Shown here: positions 6,643 through 12,959 of the stretch, in pieces
How positions within the stretch are numbered: position 1 is the stretch's first letter
Layout of the letters: each line of letters starts with the position of its first letter
Assembly: GCA_031269635.1 (NCBI GenBank)
Contig: JAISYY010000307.1
Location: 1 to 12,959, forward strand
Direction: 5' to 3'
DNA length: 12,959 nucleotides
From: Tannerella sp.
GTDB taxonomy: Bacteria; Bacteroidota; Bacteroidia; Bacteroidales; Tannerellaceae
Notes under the pieces: generated by a model
What the model was told of the DNA's origin: nothing
The model's database searches: none
The model's input: only the letters and a program-made list of their open reading frames with translations
Translations under genes and position numbers: made by a program

Positions 6643-8973
6643 ATGAACATTTTCAACACGTACAAACGAACCCGTTTTTTCCTTTGGATAAATATTACGG
6701 GACTGGCCATTGGACTGGCCGTATCGATCATGCTGATATTATTCGTGGTGAACGAATGGAGTTACGACCGACATTTTGCCAACCGCGAACGGATTGTGCG
6801 CCTGCTGACCGTTTCTAACCGGGACGGCGACCTGCACTATATAGACATTAATTTGCGGAAAGCCAGTACCGAACTTCCCGGCAAAGTGCCGGGCGTGGAA
6901 GCGGCGATCCAGATATATAACATGTGGGAGATTGATCTTATCGCCGAACAGCAGTGCTTTCAAAACCAGAAAGCGCTGGCGGTTGACGCCGATTTTTTCA
7001 AAGTCTTCCGGACAAAATTTGTGGAAGGTACGCCGGAGACCTGCCTGTCCGCTCCCAATTCAGGCGTTATTACGCGCCGTTTGGCTACCGTTATGTTCGG
7101 CTCGCCCGAAAATGCGATAAATAAAACGTTTTCCTCTTCAGGAACGGAAGTTGTTGTTTCGGGCGTGGTAGAGGCTTTCCCCAAAAACTCGCACTTGACG
7201 TTCGATGTGCTGATACCGTTAGCTGTCATCCCGTGGGTCAAAACGGCAAAGGGACTGGAATTCCTGACGTATTACCTGATTCGCGAAAGCGCTTCGGTCG
7301 GGGATACGCGCAAGGCGATCGAGGACGAATACCGCACCTTGCTGGAACCCTGGGGTAAAGCCGTAGGAGTGGAAGCTTACGGCGAAACAGAAATGCTGGA
7401 CAATGTTTACCTGCGGTCGAAAGCCGGGGGACATGCGAATAAAGGCAGCGTGCAGTTTATCTGGGTACTGGCCGGCCTGGCGCTGTTTATCCTGACGCTG
7501 GCGGTGACGAATTTCATCAACCTGTTTGTGACGCAGGGGCAGTTGCGGATGAACGAGGTCGGCATCCGCAAGTCCAACGGAGCGCAGACCGGCGATCTCG
7601 TGTGGCAGTTCTTTTCGGAAGTTTCGGCGATTGTATTCATCGCGATCGTTTTCGGATTCGTGCTTGCCGTTATATGCGTGCCGCATTTTGCCGGCCTCAT
7701 CCGAAAGGACATTGATTTGATGCAGTTGATAAATCCGGTGTTTATCGGGGCTGTCGTTGTGCTGTTTGTTGTGACGGTCATTTTGTCCGCCTTTTATCCG
7801 GCCCTTTACCTGAGCCGTTTTTCCCCGCTGGAGATACTCGGCAAGCGGGTGAAATTCTCCAAACGCCGGCTGACGGCTGCGACGGTCGTGTTTCAGTCCG
7901 TTATTTCGATTGTCCTGCTGTCCGTCGTCGTAACGTTGTACAGGCAGACGGCCTATCTGGAGGCGCTTCCGCTGGGATATAACCCGGACCGTTTGATGCT
8001 TGTATCGAGTAACGCAACGATTAATAAAAGTTACGAAGCCGTGAAGCAGGAATTGCTGAAACAGCCCGAAATAAAGGATGCCGGCGGTTCGCATCATGTT
8101 TTTGGCGGCGGTTGGAGCGGTCAGGCGATTGCGAACTGGGGAGAGAAGGATAAAACGTATCCGGTGAACGAATATCGCCTGATGACCGGTATGCCGGAAC
8201 TGATGGAACTGGAACTGGTCGAAGGACGTTTCTGGCGCGAGGACGACCCGGACAGCATCCCGGCACTCATCCTCAACGAAGCGGCGGTGAAGATGCTGGG
8301 CGGCGAATCGCCCCTTGAAAAGACGTATTCCTATCACGGGCGTGCCACCAAAGTGTTTGGCGTGGTCAAAGATTTCTATTACAACAATCCGGTTTTGAGT
8401 ATTGAACCCATTGTGCTGACCCGCGTGTTCAATCCGGGAATGATTAACATCCGCTTCCGCGAAGGGGTCAGCTCCATCCGGGCACACGAAACCGTTACGT
8501 CCGTTTTTCAGCAGTTCGATCCCGAATTTGTCCTTAACCCGGTGTGGAGCGTGGATCTTTATGCCCGCAAATTCAGGGAAATAAAAACGATGACGAGTTT
8601 GGTGCTGATCGGTTCGCTGATTGCCGTTTTTGTCGCCATGTTTGGCCTGCTGGCCATTCACTTGTTCACGGCCATGCGCCGGACGAAAGAAATAGGTATC
8701 CGCCGGATTCATGGCGCCGGACGCGGGTCAGTATTTGTCTTGCTCTCGCTGGACATCCTGAAATGGATCGGATATGCGGCGGTGGCGGCGATTCCCCTGG
8801 CGGCTTATTTTATCGCCAGGATACTGGAGAATTATACCAACCGCGTGTCGCCGGACTGGGCGGTCTTTGTCCTGCCGGTCGTGGCGCAATGCATGATTGC
8901 CCTCCTGACCACTTCGGGCGTCAGCCTGAACGTATTAAGGCGTAACCCGGCAGAAACAATAAAATCGGAATAG
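6643..8973 (+). CDS. MacB/FtsX-type ABC permease, first copy
   Basis: The 776-residue protein has the doubled architecture usual for Bacteroidetes permeases of this class. TM1 lies at ~12-36, then a MacB-like periplasmic core domain (~40-265), TM2-TM4 near 271-293, 327-347 and 365-387, TM5 at ~409-432, a second periplasmic domain (~440-650), and TM6-TM8 near 653-675, 703-724 and 739-760. The two FtsX coupling motifs are visible as NEVGIRKSNGA (~304) and KEIGIRRIHGAGRG (~684), and the C-terminus is the standard NPAETIKSE. Unlike proteobacterial MacB it has no fused ATPase; the ATPase is the next gene. Such type VII ABC proteins do not usually pass the substrate through the membrane but use ATP in the cytoplasm to drive periplasmic movements that push substrate into the adaptor-TolC duct. 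The substrate is unknown; peptides, lipids or antimicrobials are possible. No truncation or frameshift is seen. Confidence 0.93.
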   Translation: MNIFNTYKRTRFFLWINITGLAIGLAVSIMLILFVVNEWSYDRHFANRERIVRLLTVSNRDGDLHYIDINLRKASTELPGKVPGVEAAIQIYNMWEIDLIAEQQCFQNQKALAVDADFFKVFRTKFVEGTPETCLSAPNSGVITRRLATVMFGSPENAINKTFSSSGTEVVVSGVVEAFPKNSHLTFDVLIPLAVIPWVKTAKGLEFLTYYLIRESASVGDTRKAIEDEYRTLLEPWGKAVGVEAYGETEMLDNVYLRSKAGGHANKGSVQFIWVLAGLALFILTLAVTNFINLFVTQGQLRMNEVGIRKSNGAQTGDLVWQFFSEVSAIVFIAIVFGFVLAVICVPHFAGLIRKDIDLMQLINPVFIGAVVVLFVVTVILSAFYPALYLSRFSPLEILGKRVKFSKRRLTAATVVFQSVISIVLLSVVVTLYRQTAYLEALPLGYNPDRLMLVSSNATINKSYEAVKQELLKQPEIKDAGGSHHVFGGGWSGQAIANWGEKDKTYPVNEYRLMTGMPELMELELVEGRFWREDDPDSIPALILNEAAVKMLGGESPLEKTYSYHGRATKVFGVVKDFYYNNPVLSIEPIVLTRVFNPGMINIRFREGVSSIRAHETVTSVFQQFDPEFVLNPVWSVDLYARKFREIKTMTSLVLIGSLIAVFVAMFGLLAIHLFTAMRRTKEIGIRRIHGAGRGSVFVLLSLDILKWIGYAAVAAIPLAAYFIARILENYTNRVSPDWAVFVLPVVAQCMIALLTTSGVSLNVLRRNPAETIKSE

Positions 8974-9013
8974 AATTATTAACAGAATTAATTAAATAGT
9001 ATTATTAACAACT

Positions 9014-9034
9014 GTACACGTTTATACCGTGTAC
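9014..9034. promoter_or_regulatory. Hairpin or operator-like palindrome in the ATPase leader
   Basis: GTACACG (9014-9020) and CGTGTAC (9028-9034) pair around a 7-nt loop in the 78-bp gap between permease and ATPase. No U-tract follows, so it is not a terminator. It ends 17 bp before the ATPase start, close enough to affect translation initiation. The gap also has a 10-bp direct repeat, ATTATTAACA (8975-8984 and 9001-9010). The segment TACACGTTT recurs at 9819-9827. Confidence 0.45.
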
Positions 9035-9051
9035 CTAAAAAATAAAAAGTC

Positions 9052-9720
9052 ATGATTAAAATTGAAAATTTAAAGAAAGTGTTCCGCACGGAAGAAGTAG
9101 AAACCGTAGCGTTGAACGAAGTATCATTGGAAGTGAATGAAGGTGAGTTTATCGCAATTATGGGGCCTTCGGGCTGTGGTAAGTCAACGTTATTGAACAT
9201 TCTCGGCCTGTTGGACAATCCGACGGCGGGACTGTATCACCTTGCAGGGCGGGAAGTCGGTCATTTGAAGGAAAAAGACCGTACGCAGGCTCGTAAGGGA
9301 AACATCGGGTTTGTCTTCCAGAGTTTTAACCTGATTGAGGAAATGAGTGTCTTCGAGAACGTGGAACTGCCGTTGATTTATATGAAAGTCAGCAAGGCGG
9401 AACGCAAGCGACGGGTGGAGGAAGCCTTGAAGCGGATGAATATCAGCCACCGCGCGAAGCATTTCCCGAACCAGCTTTCCGGCGGACAACAACAACGCGT
9501 AGCCATTGCCCGCGCCGTAGTAGCCGCTCCCAAACTCATCCTGGCCGACGAGCCGACCGGTAACCTGGATTCTAAAAACGGACACGATGTGATGGATCTG
9601 CTTTCGGAACTGAACAAGGAGGGTACGACGATCGTCATGGTGACCCACTCCCAGCACGACGCTTCATTCTCGCACCGCATCGTCAGCCTGTTCGACGGAC
9701 AGATTGTGACGGAGGTGTAG
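9052..9720 (+). CDS. ABC transporter ATP-binding protein of the MacB/LolD type
   Basis: This 222-residue protein is a complete single-domain ATPase with every motif intact: Walker A GPSGCGKST (38-46), Q-loop Gln90 in VFQSFNL, signature LSGGQ (142-146), Walker B LILADE (162-167) with catalytic Glu167, the EPTGNLD D-loop region (167-173), and switch His199. The length, the EEVETVALNEVSLEV start and the GNIGFVFQSFNLIEEMSVFENV block place it in the MacB/LolD/FtsE group, which pairs with FtsX-type permeases. It is the only ATPase visible in the locus and follows the first permease after 78 bp, so it probably energises that permease and perhaps the second one too. A dimer is expected at the cytoplasmic face of the inner membrane. 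There is no Shine-Dalgarno; the leader AAAAAATAAAAAGTC is typical of the phylum. Confidence 0.96.
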   Translation: MIKIENLKKVFRTEEVETVALNEVSLEVNEGEFIAIMGPSGCGKSTLLNILGLLDNPTAGLYHLAGREVGHLKEKDRTQARKGNIGFVFQSFNLIEEMSVFENVELPLIYMKVSKAERKRRVEEALKRMNISHRAKHFPNQLSGGQQQRVAIARAVVAAPKLILADEPTGNLDSKNGHDVMDLLSELNKEGTTIVMVTHSQHDASFSHRIVSLFDGQIVTEV

Positions 9721-9746
9721 AGCCGGATGTAGCCATGTAAGCTGTG

Positions 9747-9789
9747 AACCGTGAACGATGGCTATTACATGCATCGTTCACGGTTTTAA
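9747..9789. repeat. Long palindrome after the ATPase gene, possible terminator
   Basis: AACCGTGAACGATG (9747-9760) and CATCGTTCACGGTT (9772-9785) form a perfect 14-bp stem with an 11-nt loop, 26 bp after the ATPase stop. The 3' flank is TT followed by eight A, so with the two T ending the stem there is only a short U-run and termination may be weak. A competing pairing is possible: ATGTAGCCAT (9728-9737) with ATGGCT-ATT-ACAT (9758-9770). A related palindrome lies at 12532-12562. Confidence 0.6.
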
Positions 9790-9813
9790 AAAAAAGTCGG
9801 TCTTTGAAATATT

Positions 9814-9828
9814 GGTTTACACGTTTTT
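9814..9828 (+). promoter_or_regulatory. Possible antiterminator arm (copy of the downstream terminator's 3' arm)
   Basis: GGTTTACACGTTTTT is nearly identical to the 3' arm of the terminator at 9971-10012 (GGTTACACGCTTTTT at 9997-10011). Its first ten bases are a perfect complement of CGTGTAAACC (9977-9986) in the terminator's 5' arm. In a transcript reading through from the ATPase gene, it could capture that arm and prevent the terminator from forming. The pair could instead be the terminal inverted repeats of a small (~173 bp) element spanning 9814-9986; no clear target-site duplication is seen. Confidence 0.4.
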
Positions 9829-9840
9829 GACGGGGAAAAA

Positions 9841-9872
9841 TTTATTTCGTTAAAGGGGATATCGTATTTTTG
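9841..9872 (+). promoter_or_regulatory. Candidate Bacteroidetes promoter for a short transcript
   Basis: TATTTTTG (9865-9872) fits the TAnnTTTG -7 box. TTTA (9841-9844), 20 bp upstream, is a 3-of-4 match to the TTTG -33 box. The predicted start is ~9878-9880, so the transcript would run about 135 nt to the terminator ending at 10012. It would cover the 22-codon ORF. Confidence 0.5.
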
Positions 9873-9898
9873 CGTCGAATGTATTAAATGATACGAAG

Positions 9899-9967
9899 AT
9901 GAATGTAGCAATGTTAGAAACCCGAAGAAGACATCAAAAGGAGGCAGTAAAAATACAATCCCGTTAA
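9899..9967 (+). CDS. Putative 22-residue basic leader peptide or small-RNA region
   Basis: ATG at 9899 opens a 22-codon frame that ends three bases before the terminator stem at 9971. The peptide is basic (residues 8-14 are TRRRHQK) and has no membrane or signal segment. A second ATG is at 9911. It sits between a plausible promoter and a strong terminator, upstream of the permease genes, as leader peptides of attenuators do. The same arrangement would also fit a ~135-nt small RNA that is not translated. I do not recognise the peptide. An AAAAGGAGG stretch lies inside the frame, not before a start, so it gives no support for either ATG. Confidence 0.3.
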   Translation: MNVAMLETRRRHQKEAVKIQSR

Positions 9968-9970
9968 AGT

Positions 9971-10012
9971 AAAAAGCGTGTAAACCGGTATAAAAAGGTT
10001 ACACGCTTTTTT
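9971..10012 (+). terminator. Intrinsic terminator between the ATPase and the downstream permease genes
   Basis: AAAAAGCGTGTAAACC (9971-9986) pairs with GGTTACACGCTTTTT (9997-10011) through ~15 bp with a single bulged A, around a 10-nt loop, and ends in a run of six T. The A-run on the 5' side means it could work on both strands. It separates the first permease and ATPase from the second permease, so the latter needs read-through or its own promoter. Confidence 0.85.
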
Positions 10013-10039
10013 ATTGCTGTAAAATTAAAATAATTAACT

Positions 10040-10153
10040 ATGAAACAGTTTATCAGAAATTTCAACACATTGTTGGCAGTCTTACTGACCACGAGTTTCC
10101 AGACCTGGAAGGTGGCGACCACCAATCCGGTCAGGATGCTGAAAAGCGAATGA
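10040..10153 (+). pseudogene. Remnant of an FtsX-type permease: N-terminus fused to C-terminus after internal deletion
   Basis: This 37-codon frame starts MKQFIRNFN, a standard start of Bacteroidetes FtsX-type permeases, and jumps after about ten residues to LLAVLLTTSFQTWKVATTNP and VRMLKSE, the standard final helix end and tail. The neighbouring permeases end NPAETIKSE and NPVKMLKSE, and the last ~20 bases before the stop are almost identical to the end of the second permease gene. About 700 or more residues, including both periplasmic domains and all but part of one helix, are missing, and the reading frame is kept across the join. It cannot work as a permease. It ends 3 bp before the earliest start of the second permease, so translation through it could couple to that gene. 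Confidence 0.8.
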
Positions 10154-10156
10154 ATT

Positions 10157-12517
10157 ATGAATTTAAAAGAAAATAATATTATGTTTAATTTGGGATCTTA
10201 TATGAAATTTTTTTCGCGGAACAGGCTTTACTGTTTAGTAACCGTTTTAGGCTTTGCCGTTTCGCTGATGTTTGTGTTCCTGCTGAGCGTCTATGTCAGG
10301 CAGGAATTGTCGGTCGATGATTTCCACGGGAATAAAGACCGTATTTATCTCATGGTGCGCGACCAGGCAAATTCTTCTTTTATTTCGGCATTTCCCAATC
10401 CGGCAGCGAACGTCGTTAAAGACAAATGCCCGGAGGTGGAATCTTATACAAGGATTGTTACGCGGAGTATTGAAATAGAGACGGCTAACAGGGAAAAACT
10501 GAAGTCGGACGTCATCTTTGCCGATTCGGCCTTCTTCCGCATTTTTTCGTTTCCGCTGGTGGAAGGCAACGCCGCTCAGGTATTGGCCGTCAAACAGTCT
10601 GCGGTTATATCCCGGTCGTATGCCGCCAAAGTGTTCCCGGAAGAAAATCCGGTAGGGAAGAATATCCGTGTAGAGGGTATGGACGTTACCATAAACGGTG
10701 TCATGAAGGATTTTCCGCAAAATACGATGTTCCGGAAAGCCGATCTGATACTGAATTACCGGATGATTGAGCAGTATTGGGGGAAGGGTATTTTAGAGAA
10801 TTGGGGAAATTCGTCATTCGGCATTTTCTTTCTTGCCGGGCCGGGAACCGATTTGCCGGCAAAAGCGCCCCTGTTGCTGGACGGATTTAAAAATGATTAC
10901 TGGATATATAAACAAGGTTTCAGTAAAGACCTGGCGTTCGTCAAATTGCAGGATGTTTATTTCGGCGGTATCCATACGTCTTTTTCAGAGCTGAAAAAAA
11001 ATGACATGTCGCTGGTCTCTACCTATCTGGGTATTGTTTTCCTGATTTTAATCGTAGCCATGCTGAATTATATCAATCTTTCCACCTCGCAGGCCATGAA
11101 ACGGGGTAAGGAATCGGCCATCAGGAAACTGCTGGGAAGTTCGCGGCAAGCCGTCTTTATGCAATACGTCATTGAATCCGCCTTTATGACTTTCATATCC
11201 CTGTTACTGGGAATTTTCATGGCGTTCTGGGCGGAACCTTTTTTCAACGACGTCCTGAATACGGACTTGAGTTTAAGCCAACAGTTCACGCCCGGATTTA
11301 TACTTGTCGTTCTGTGCGGAACGGTTATTATCAGTGCGGTTTCGGGGCTGTTTCCCGCGTGGACGGTCTCGCGATTCGAACCCATCGAAGTGGTTAAAGG
11401 CACTTACAGTTACAAGGTGAAAACCGTTTACTCGAAAGTATTGATCACATTCCAGTACGTAGTCGCCATCGTGTTGCTGATATACAGTGTTGTTATTGTC
11501 CGCCAGAACGATTATCTGCTGAAATTCGATTTGGGTTTCGACAAGGACAATCTGTATATTATGGAGAACCGGCTGGAACCGGCCCGGCGACAAGGATTGC
11601 GCGACAAACTGATGAGCGTTTCCGGCATAGCGAATGTCACCTTTGCCGCCGGGACGCCTCTGGATGGAGGCAATAATAGTTCGTTTGAATATCGCGGGGA
11701 ACCGATGAGTTTTCAGCATTTTCAGGTCGATTCCGCTTTTTTCGACGTATTCGGCATACAGGTCAAACCTACCGGCGTATCACCAACCGGAAGGATCGTC
11801 TACCTGAATCAGAAAGGCTACGATATTTTGCAGCCGGACGAACAAACATACGAAGTTGTATTGAACGAAAACGAGCGCTTCCAAATTTCGGGCATTGTCG
11901 ACAACATTCATTTCCGCTCGTTACACGAGACGGTTGGCCCGTTGCGGATTGATTTGCGGCCGGATAATGACATTTGGGCTTGGCATATCATTATAAAAAT
12001 GGCTCCGGGTACGGACATCTTCCGGACGGCCGGTCTGCTAAAAGCCGCGTATGCGGACTATTCCGGAGAAAGCAATATTGAAGGGAAGTTTGCCGATGAA
12101 ATTATACAGGGCAAATATGAAGCCGAAGAAAAGAACATGAAGATTATCCTTTCCTTTACCATTCTCACGGTCATTATCATGATGATGGGTATTTTGTCGA
12201 TGGCGCTGTACTATGTGCGCCAGCGCGAGAAGGAGATCGCCATTCGCAAGCTGCAAGGCAGCACCGAGTTTGAAATCCTGTTGCTGTTAAACAGGGGTTT
12301 TCTCCGGATAATAGCCATCGCATTTGTCATAGCCATTCCGGTTGCATATTATTTTTCCGCGAAGTTCCTGCAGGGATTTGCCTATAAAATCAGCCTGGAC
12401 GCATGGGTATTTCTATTAGCCGGCGTGTTTGCCGTCCTGTTGTCCGTTGTGTTTGTCAGCATACAAAGCTGGCGTATCGTGATAAGCAACCCGGTCAAGA
12501 TGCTGAAAAGCGAATGA
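10157..12517 (+). CDS. MacB/FtsX-type ABC permease, second copy
   Basis: The 786-residue protein has the same order as the first permease: TM1 ~24-47, periplasmic core ~50-285, TM2-TM4 near 287-308, 337-358 and 376-400, TM5 ~428-449, second periplasmic domain ~455-660, and TM6-TM8 near 662-686, 715-738 and 749-770. Coupling motifs are KRGKESAIRKLLGSS (~314) and EKEIAIRKLQGST (~692); the tail is NPVKMLKSE. The proteins share layout but little sequence in the periplasmic domains, so this is an old paralogue, not a recent duplicate. It may pair with the upstream ATPase, as a heterodimer with the first permease or in a separate complex. The start is uncertain: Met1 lies 3 bp after the remnant's stop, but Met9 (10181) has the A/T-rich leader typical here and gives an N-terminus closer to family length; Met16 is also possible. 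A terminator upstream (9971-10012) implies separate control. Confidence 0.92.
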   Translation: MNLKENNIMFNLGSYMKFFSRNRLYCLVTVLGFAVSLMFVFLLSVYVRQELSVDDFHGNKDRIYLMVRDQANSSFISAFPNPAANVVKDKCPEVESYTRIVTRSIEIETANREKLKSDVIFADSAFFRIFSFPLVEGNAAQVLAVKQSAVISRSYAAKVFPEENPVGKNIRVEGMDVTINGVMKDFPQNTMFRKADLILNYRMIEQYWGKGILENWGNSSFGIFFLAGPGTDLPAKAPLLLDGFKNDYWIYKQGFSKDLAFVKLQDVYFGGIHTSFSELKKNDMSLVSTYLGIVFLILIVAMLNYINLSTSQAMKRGKESAIRKLLGSSRQAVFMQYVIESAFMTFISLLLGIFMAFWAEPFFNDVLNTDLSLSQQFTPGFILVVLCGTVIISAVSGLFPAWTVSRFEPIEVVKGTYSYKVKTVYSKVLITFQYVVAIVLLIYSVVIVRQNDYLLKFDLGFDKDNLYIMENRLEPARRQGLRDKLMSVSGIANVTFAAGTPLDGGNNSSFEYRGEPMSFQHFQVDSAFFDVFGIQVKPTGVSPTGRIVYLNQKGYDILQPDEQTYEVVLNENERFQISGIVDNIHFRSLHETVGPLRIDLRPDNDIWAWHIIIKMAPGTDIFRTAGLLKAAYADYSGESNIEGKFADEIIQGKYEAEEKNMKIILSFTILTVIIMMMGILSMALYYVRQREKEIAIRKLQGSTEFEILLLLNRGFLRIIAIAFVIAIPVAYYFSAKFLQGFAYKISLDAWVFLLAGVFAVLLSVVFVSIQSWRIVISNPVKMLKSE

Positions 12518-12531
12518 AGTTGACGATGAAT

Positions 12532-12562
12532 GGTGAACGACGGTTTGCATCCGTCGTTCACC
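12532..12562. repeat. Palindrome between convergent genes, related to 9747-9785
   Basis: GGTGAACGACGG (12532-12543) and CCGTCGTTCACC (12551-12562) form a perfect 12-bp stem around TTTGCAT. Neither strand has a U-tract, so it is not a classical terminator, although it lies between the ends of two convergent genes. The core TGAACGACGG matches TGAACGATGG at 9752-9761, and the opposite arm changes in step (CGTC against CATC), which argues for a conserved hairpin. Confidence 0.6.
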
Positions 12563-12594
12563 GTCCGTCATTGGAAATTCCTCCTGTTATAAAG

Positions 12595-12959
12595 TCATGT
12601 TTCTTCTGCTACAATCCACCGGTTCAGTCCGCGTTCTTCCGCGCTGAACTCGGCTCCGACTTTCACTAATCGTTTGTTTCCCGCCGTAAACGGAATGAGG
12701 TAGCCTTTTTCGTCAATTTGTTTCAGTGCGTCTTCGGCCGTAGCCTTGCCGGCAAGTTTAAATTCAAAGACATAGACCGCGTCGTCGGTGACCACTACGG
12801 CGTCGGCGCGGCCGGCAGCGCTGCGTTGCTCTACTTCGATAAACTGCCCCATCAGGCGGAACAGCAGGTAAAAGACCGTTTGGTAATGCTTCTCTTCCTT
12901 GTTGTTGAGTTCGTAGGGGATACCGGCAAAGAAGGCTTTCAGGCGGTTCATGAAACCGT
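12595..12959 (-). CDS. PD-(D/E)XK nuclease-domain protein, C-terminal part (5' end outside window)
   Basis: The frame stays open to the right edge. The visible ~120 residues match the C-terminal domain (PDDEXK_9, formerly DUF1703) of proteins that usually carry an N-terminal AAA-ATPase-like domain and total ~500-550 residues; they are abundant in Bacteroidetes. Counting from the Met at 12951, the nuclease core is Asp50 in GRADAVV, then Glu63 and Lys65 in VYVFEFK, followed by the ALKQIDEKGY helix, so the catalytic signature is intact. That Met is internal to the family domain (KAFFAGIPYELN normally follows other residues), so it is not taken as the true start. The cellular role of this family is not established. 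It is convergent with the permease gene and probably unrelated to export. Confidence 0.85.
   Translation of the reverse strand, partial: GFMNRLKAFFAGIPYELNNKEEKHYQTVFYLLFRLMGQFIEVEQRSAAGRADAVVVTDDAVYVFEFKLAGKATAEDALKQIDEKGYLIPFTAGNKRLVKVGAEFSAEERGLNRWIVAEET

Noticed and set aside
7219..8712. 497-codon open frame on the minus strand opposite the first permease.
   Set aside because: The plus strand encodes an unmistakable FtsX-type permease; the antisense product is rich in His, Arg and Gln and has no domain pattern.
8975..9010. Direct repeat ATTATTAACA as a recombination or attachment site.
   Set aside because: Ten A/T-rich bases repeated once in an A/T-rich gap is expected by chance, and no mobile gene is nearby.
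12532..12562. Intrinsic terminator shared by the convergent permease and nuclease genes.
   Set aside because: The stem is strong but neither strand has a T-run after it, so it is listed as a palindromic repeat only.
12403..12669. 88-codon plus-strand frame running from the second permease end into the nuclease gene.
   Set aside because: It overlaps two well-supported genes out of frame and crosses the palindrome; no sign of coding.

Overview
The window looks like chromosome from a member of the Bacteroidetes, probably order Bacteroidales. Three things point there: a match to the TTG-N19-TAnnTTTG type of promoter used by that phylum; A/T-rich start regions with almost no Shine-Dalgarno sequence; and the gene families present (GH29 and GH106 lipoprotein glycosidases, split MacB-type exporters with ~780-residue permeases, an AAA/PD-(D/E)XK protein). 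No rRNA, tRNA, CRISPR array, transposase or complete mobile element was seen.

Region 1 (1-3723) is a carbohydrate module. The 3' end of a GH29 alpha-L-fucosidase with a discoidin-like C-terminal domain runs in from the left edge and ends at a good intrinsic terminator. Facing it is a two-gene operon on the minus strand: a GH106-type alpha-L-rhamnosidase lipoprotein followed 20 bp later by L-rhamnose mutarotase (rhaM). Together they suggest use of a glycan carrying L-fucose and L-rhamnose, with the released rhamnose channelled into catabolism.

Region 2 (3724-4000) is a divergent control region. It holds a canonical Bacteroidetes promoter for the rhamnosidase operon. On the other strand is a sigma-54-like -24/-12 element for the exporter, with a perfect 13+13 bp inverted repeat about 100 bp upstream of the predicted start, placed like an enhancer-binding-protein site.

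Region 3 (4001-12517) is a tripartite exporter locus. It encodes a TolC-type outer-membrane channel, a HlyD/MacA-type periplasmic adaptor, a MacB/FtsX-type permease, its ABC ATPase, and then a second full-length permease. Between the ATPase and the second permease lies an unusual ~430 bp stretch (9721-10156). It contains a palindrome, a possible promoter, a 22-codon ORF directly followed by an intrinsic terminator, an upstream copy of the terminator's 3' arm that could form a competing antiterminator hairpin, and a 37-codon scar made of the head and tail of a third, internally deleted permease. This stretch is the most interesting part of the window: it may be an attenuator or small-RNA unit inside the exporter locus, next to a decayed paralogue.

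Region 4 (12518-12959) has a palindrome related to the one after the ATPase, then the C-terminal PD-(D/E)XK nuclease domain of a protein running off the right edge. Short 7-bp-periodic repeats recur at several places, including inside the signal-peptide codons of the rhamnosidase and at the stop codon of the TolC gene.
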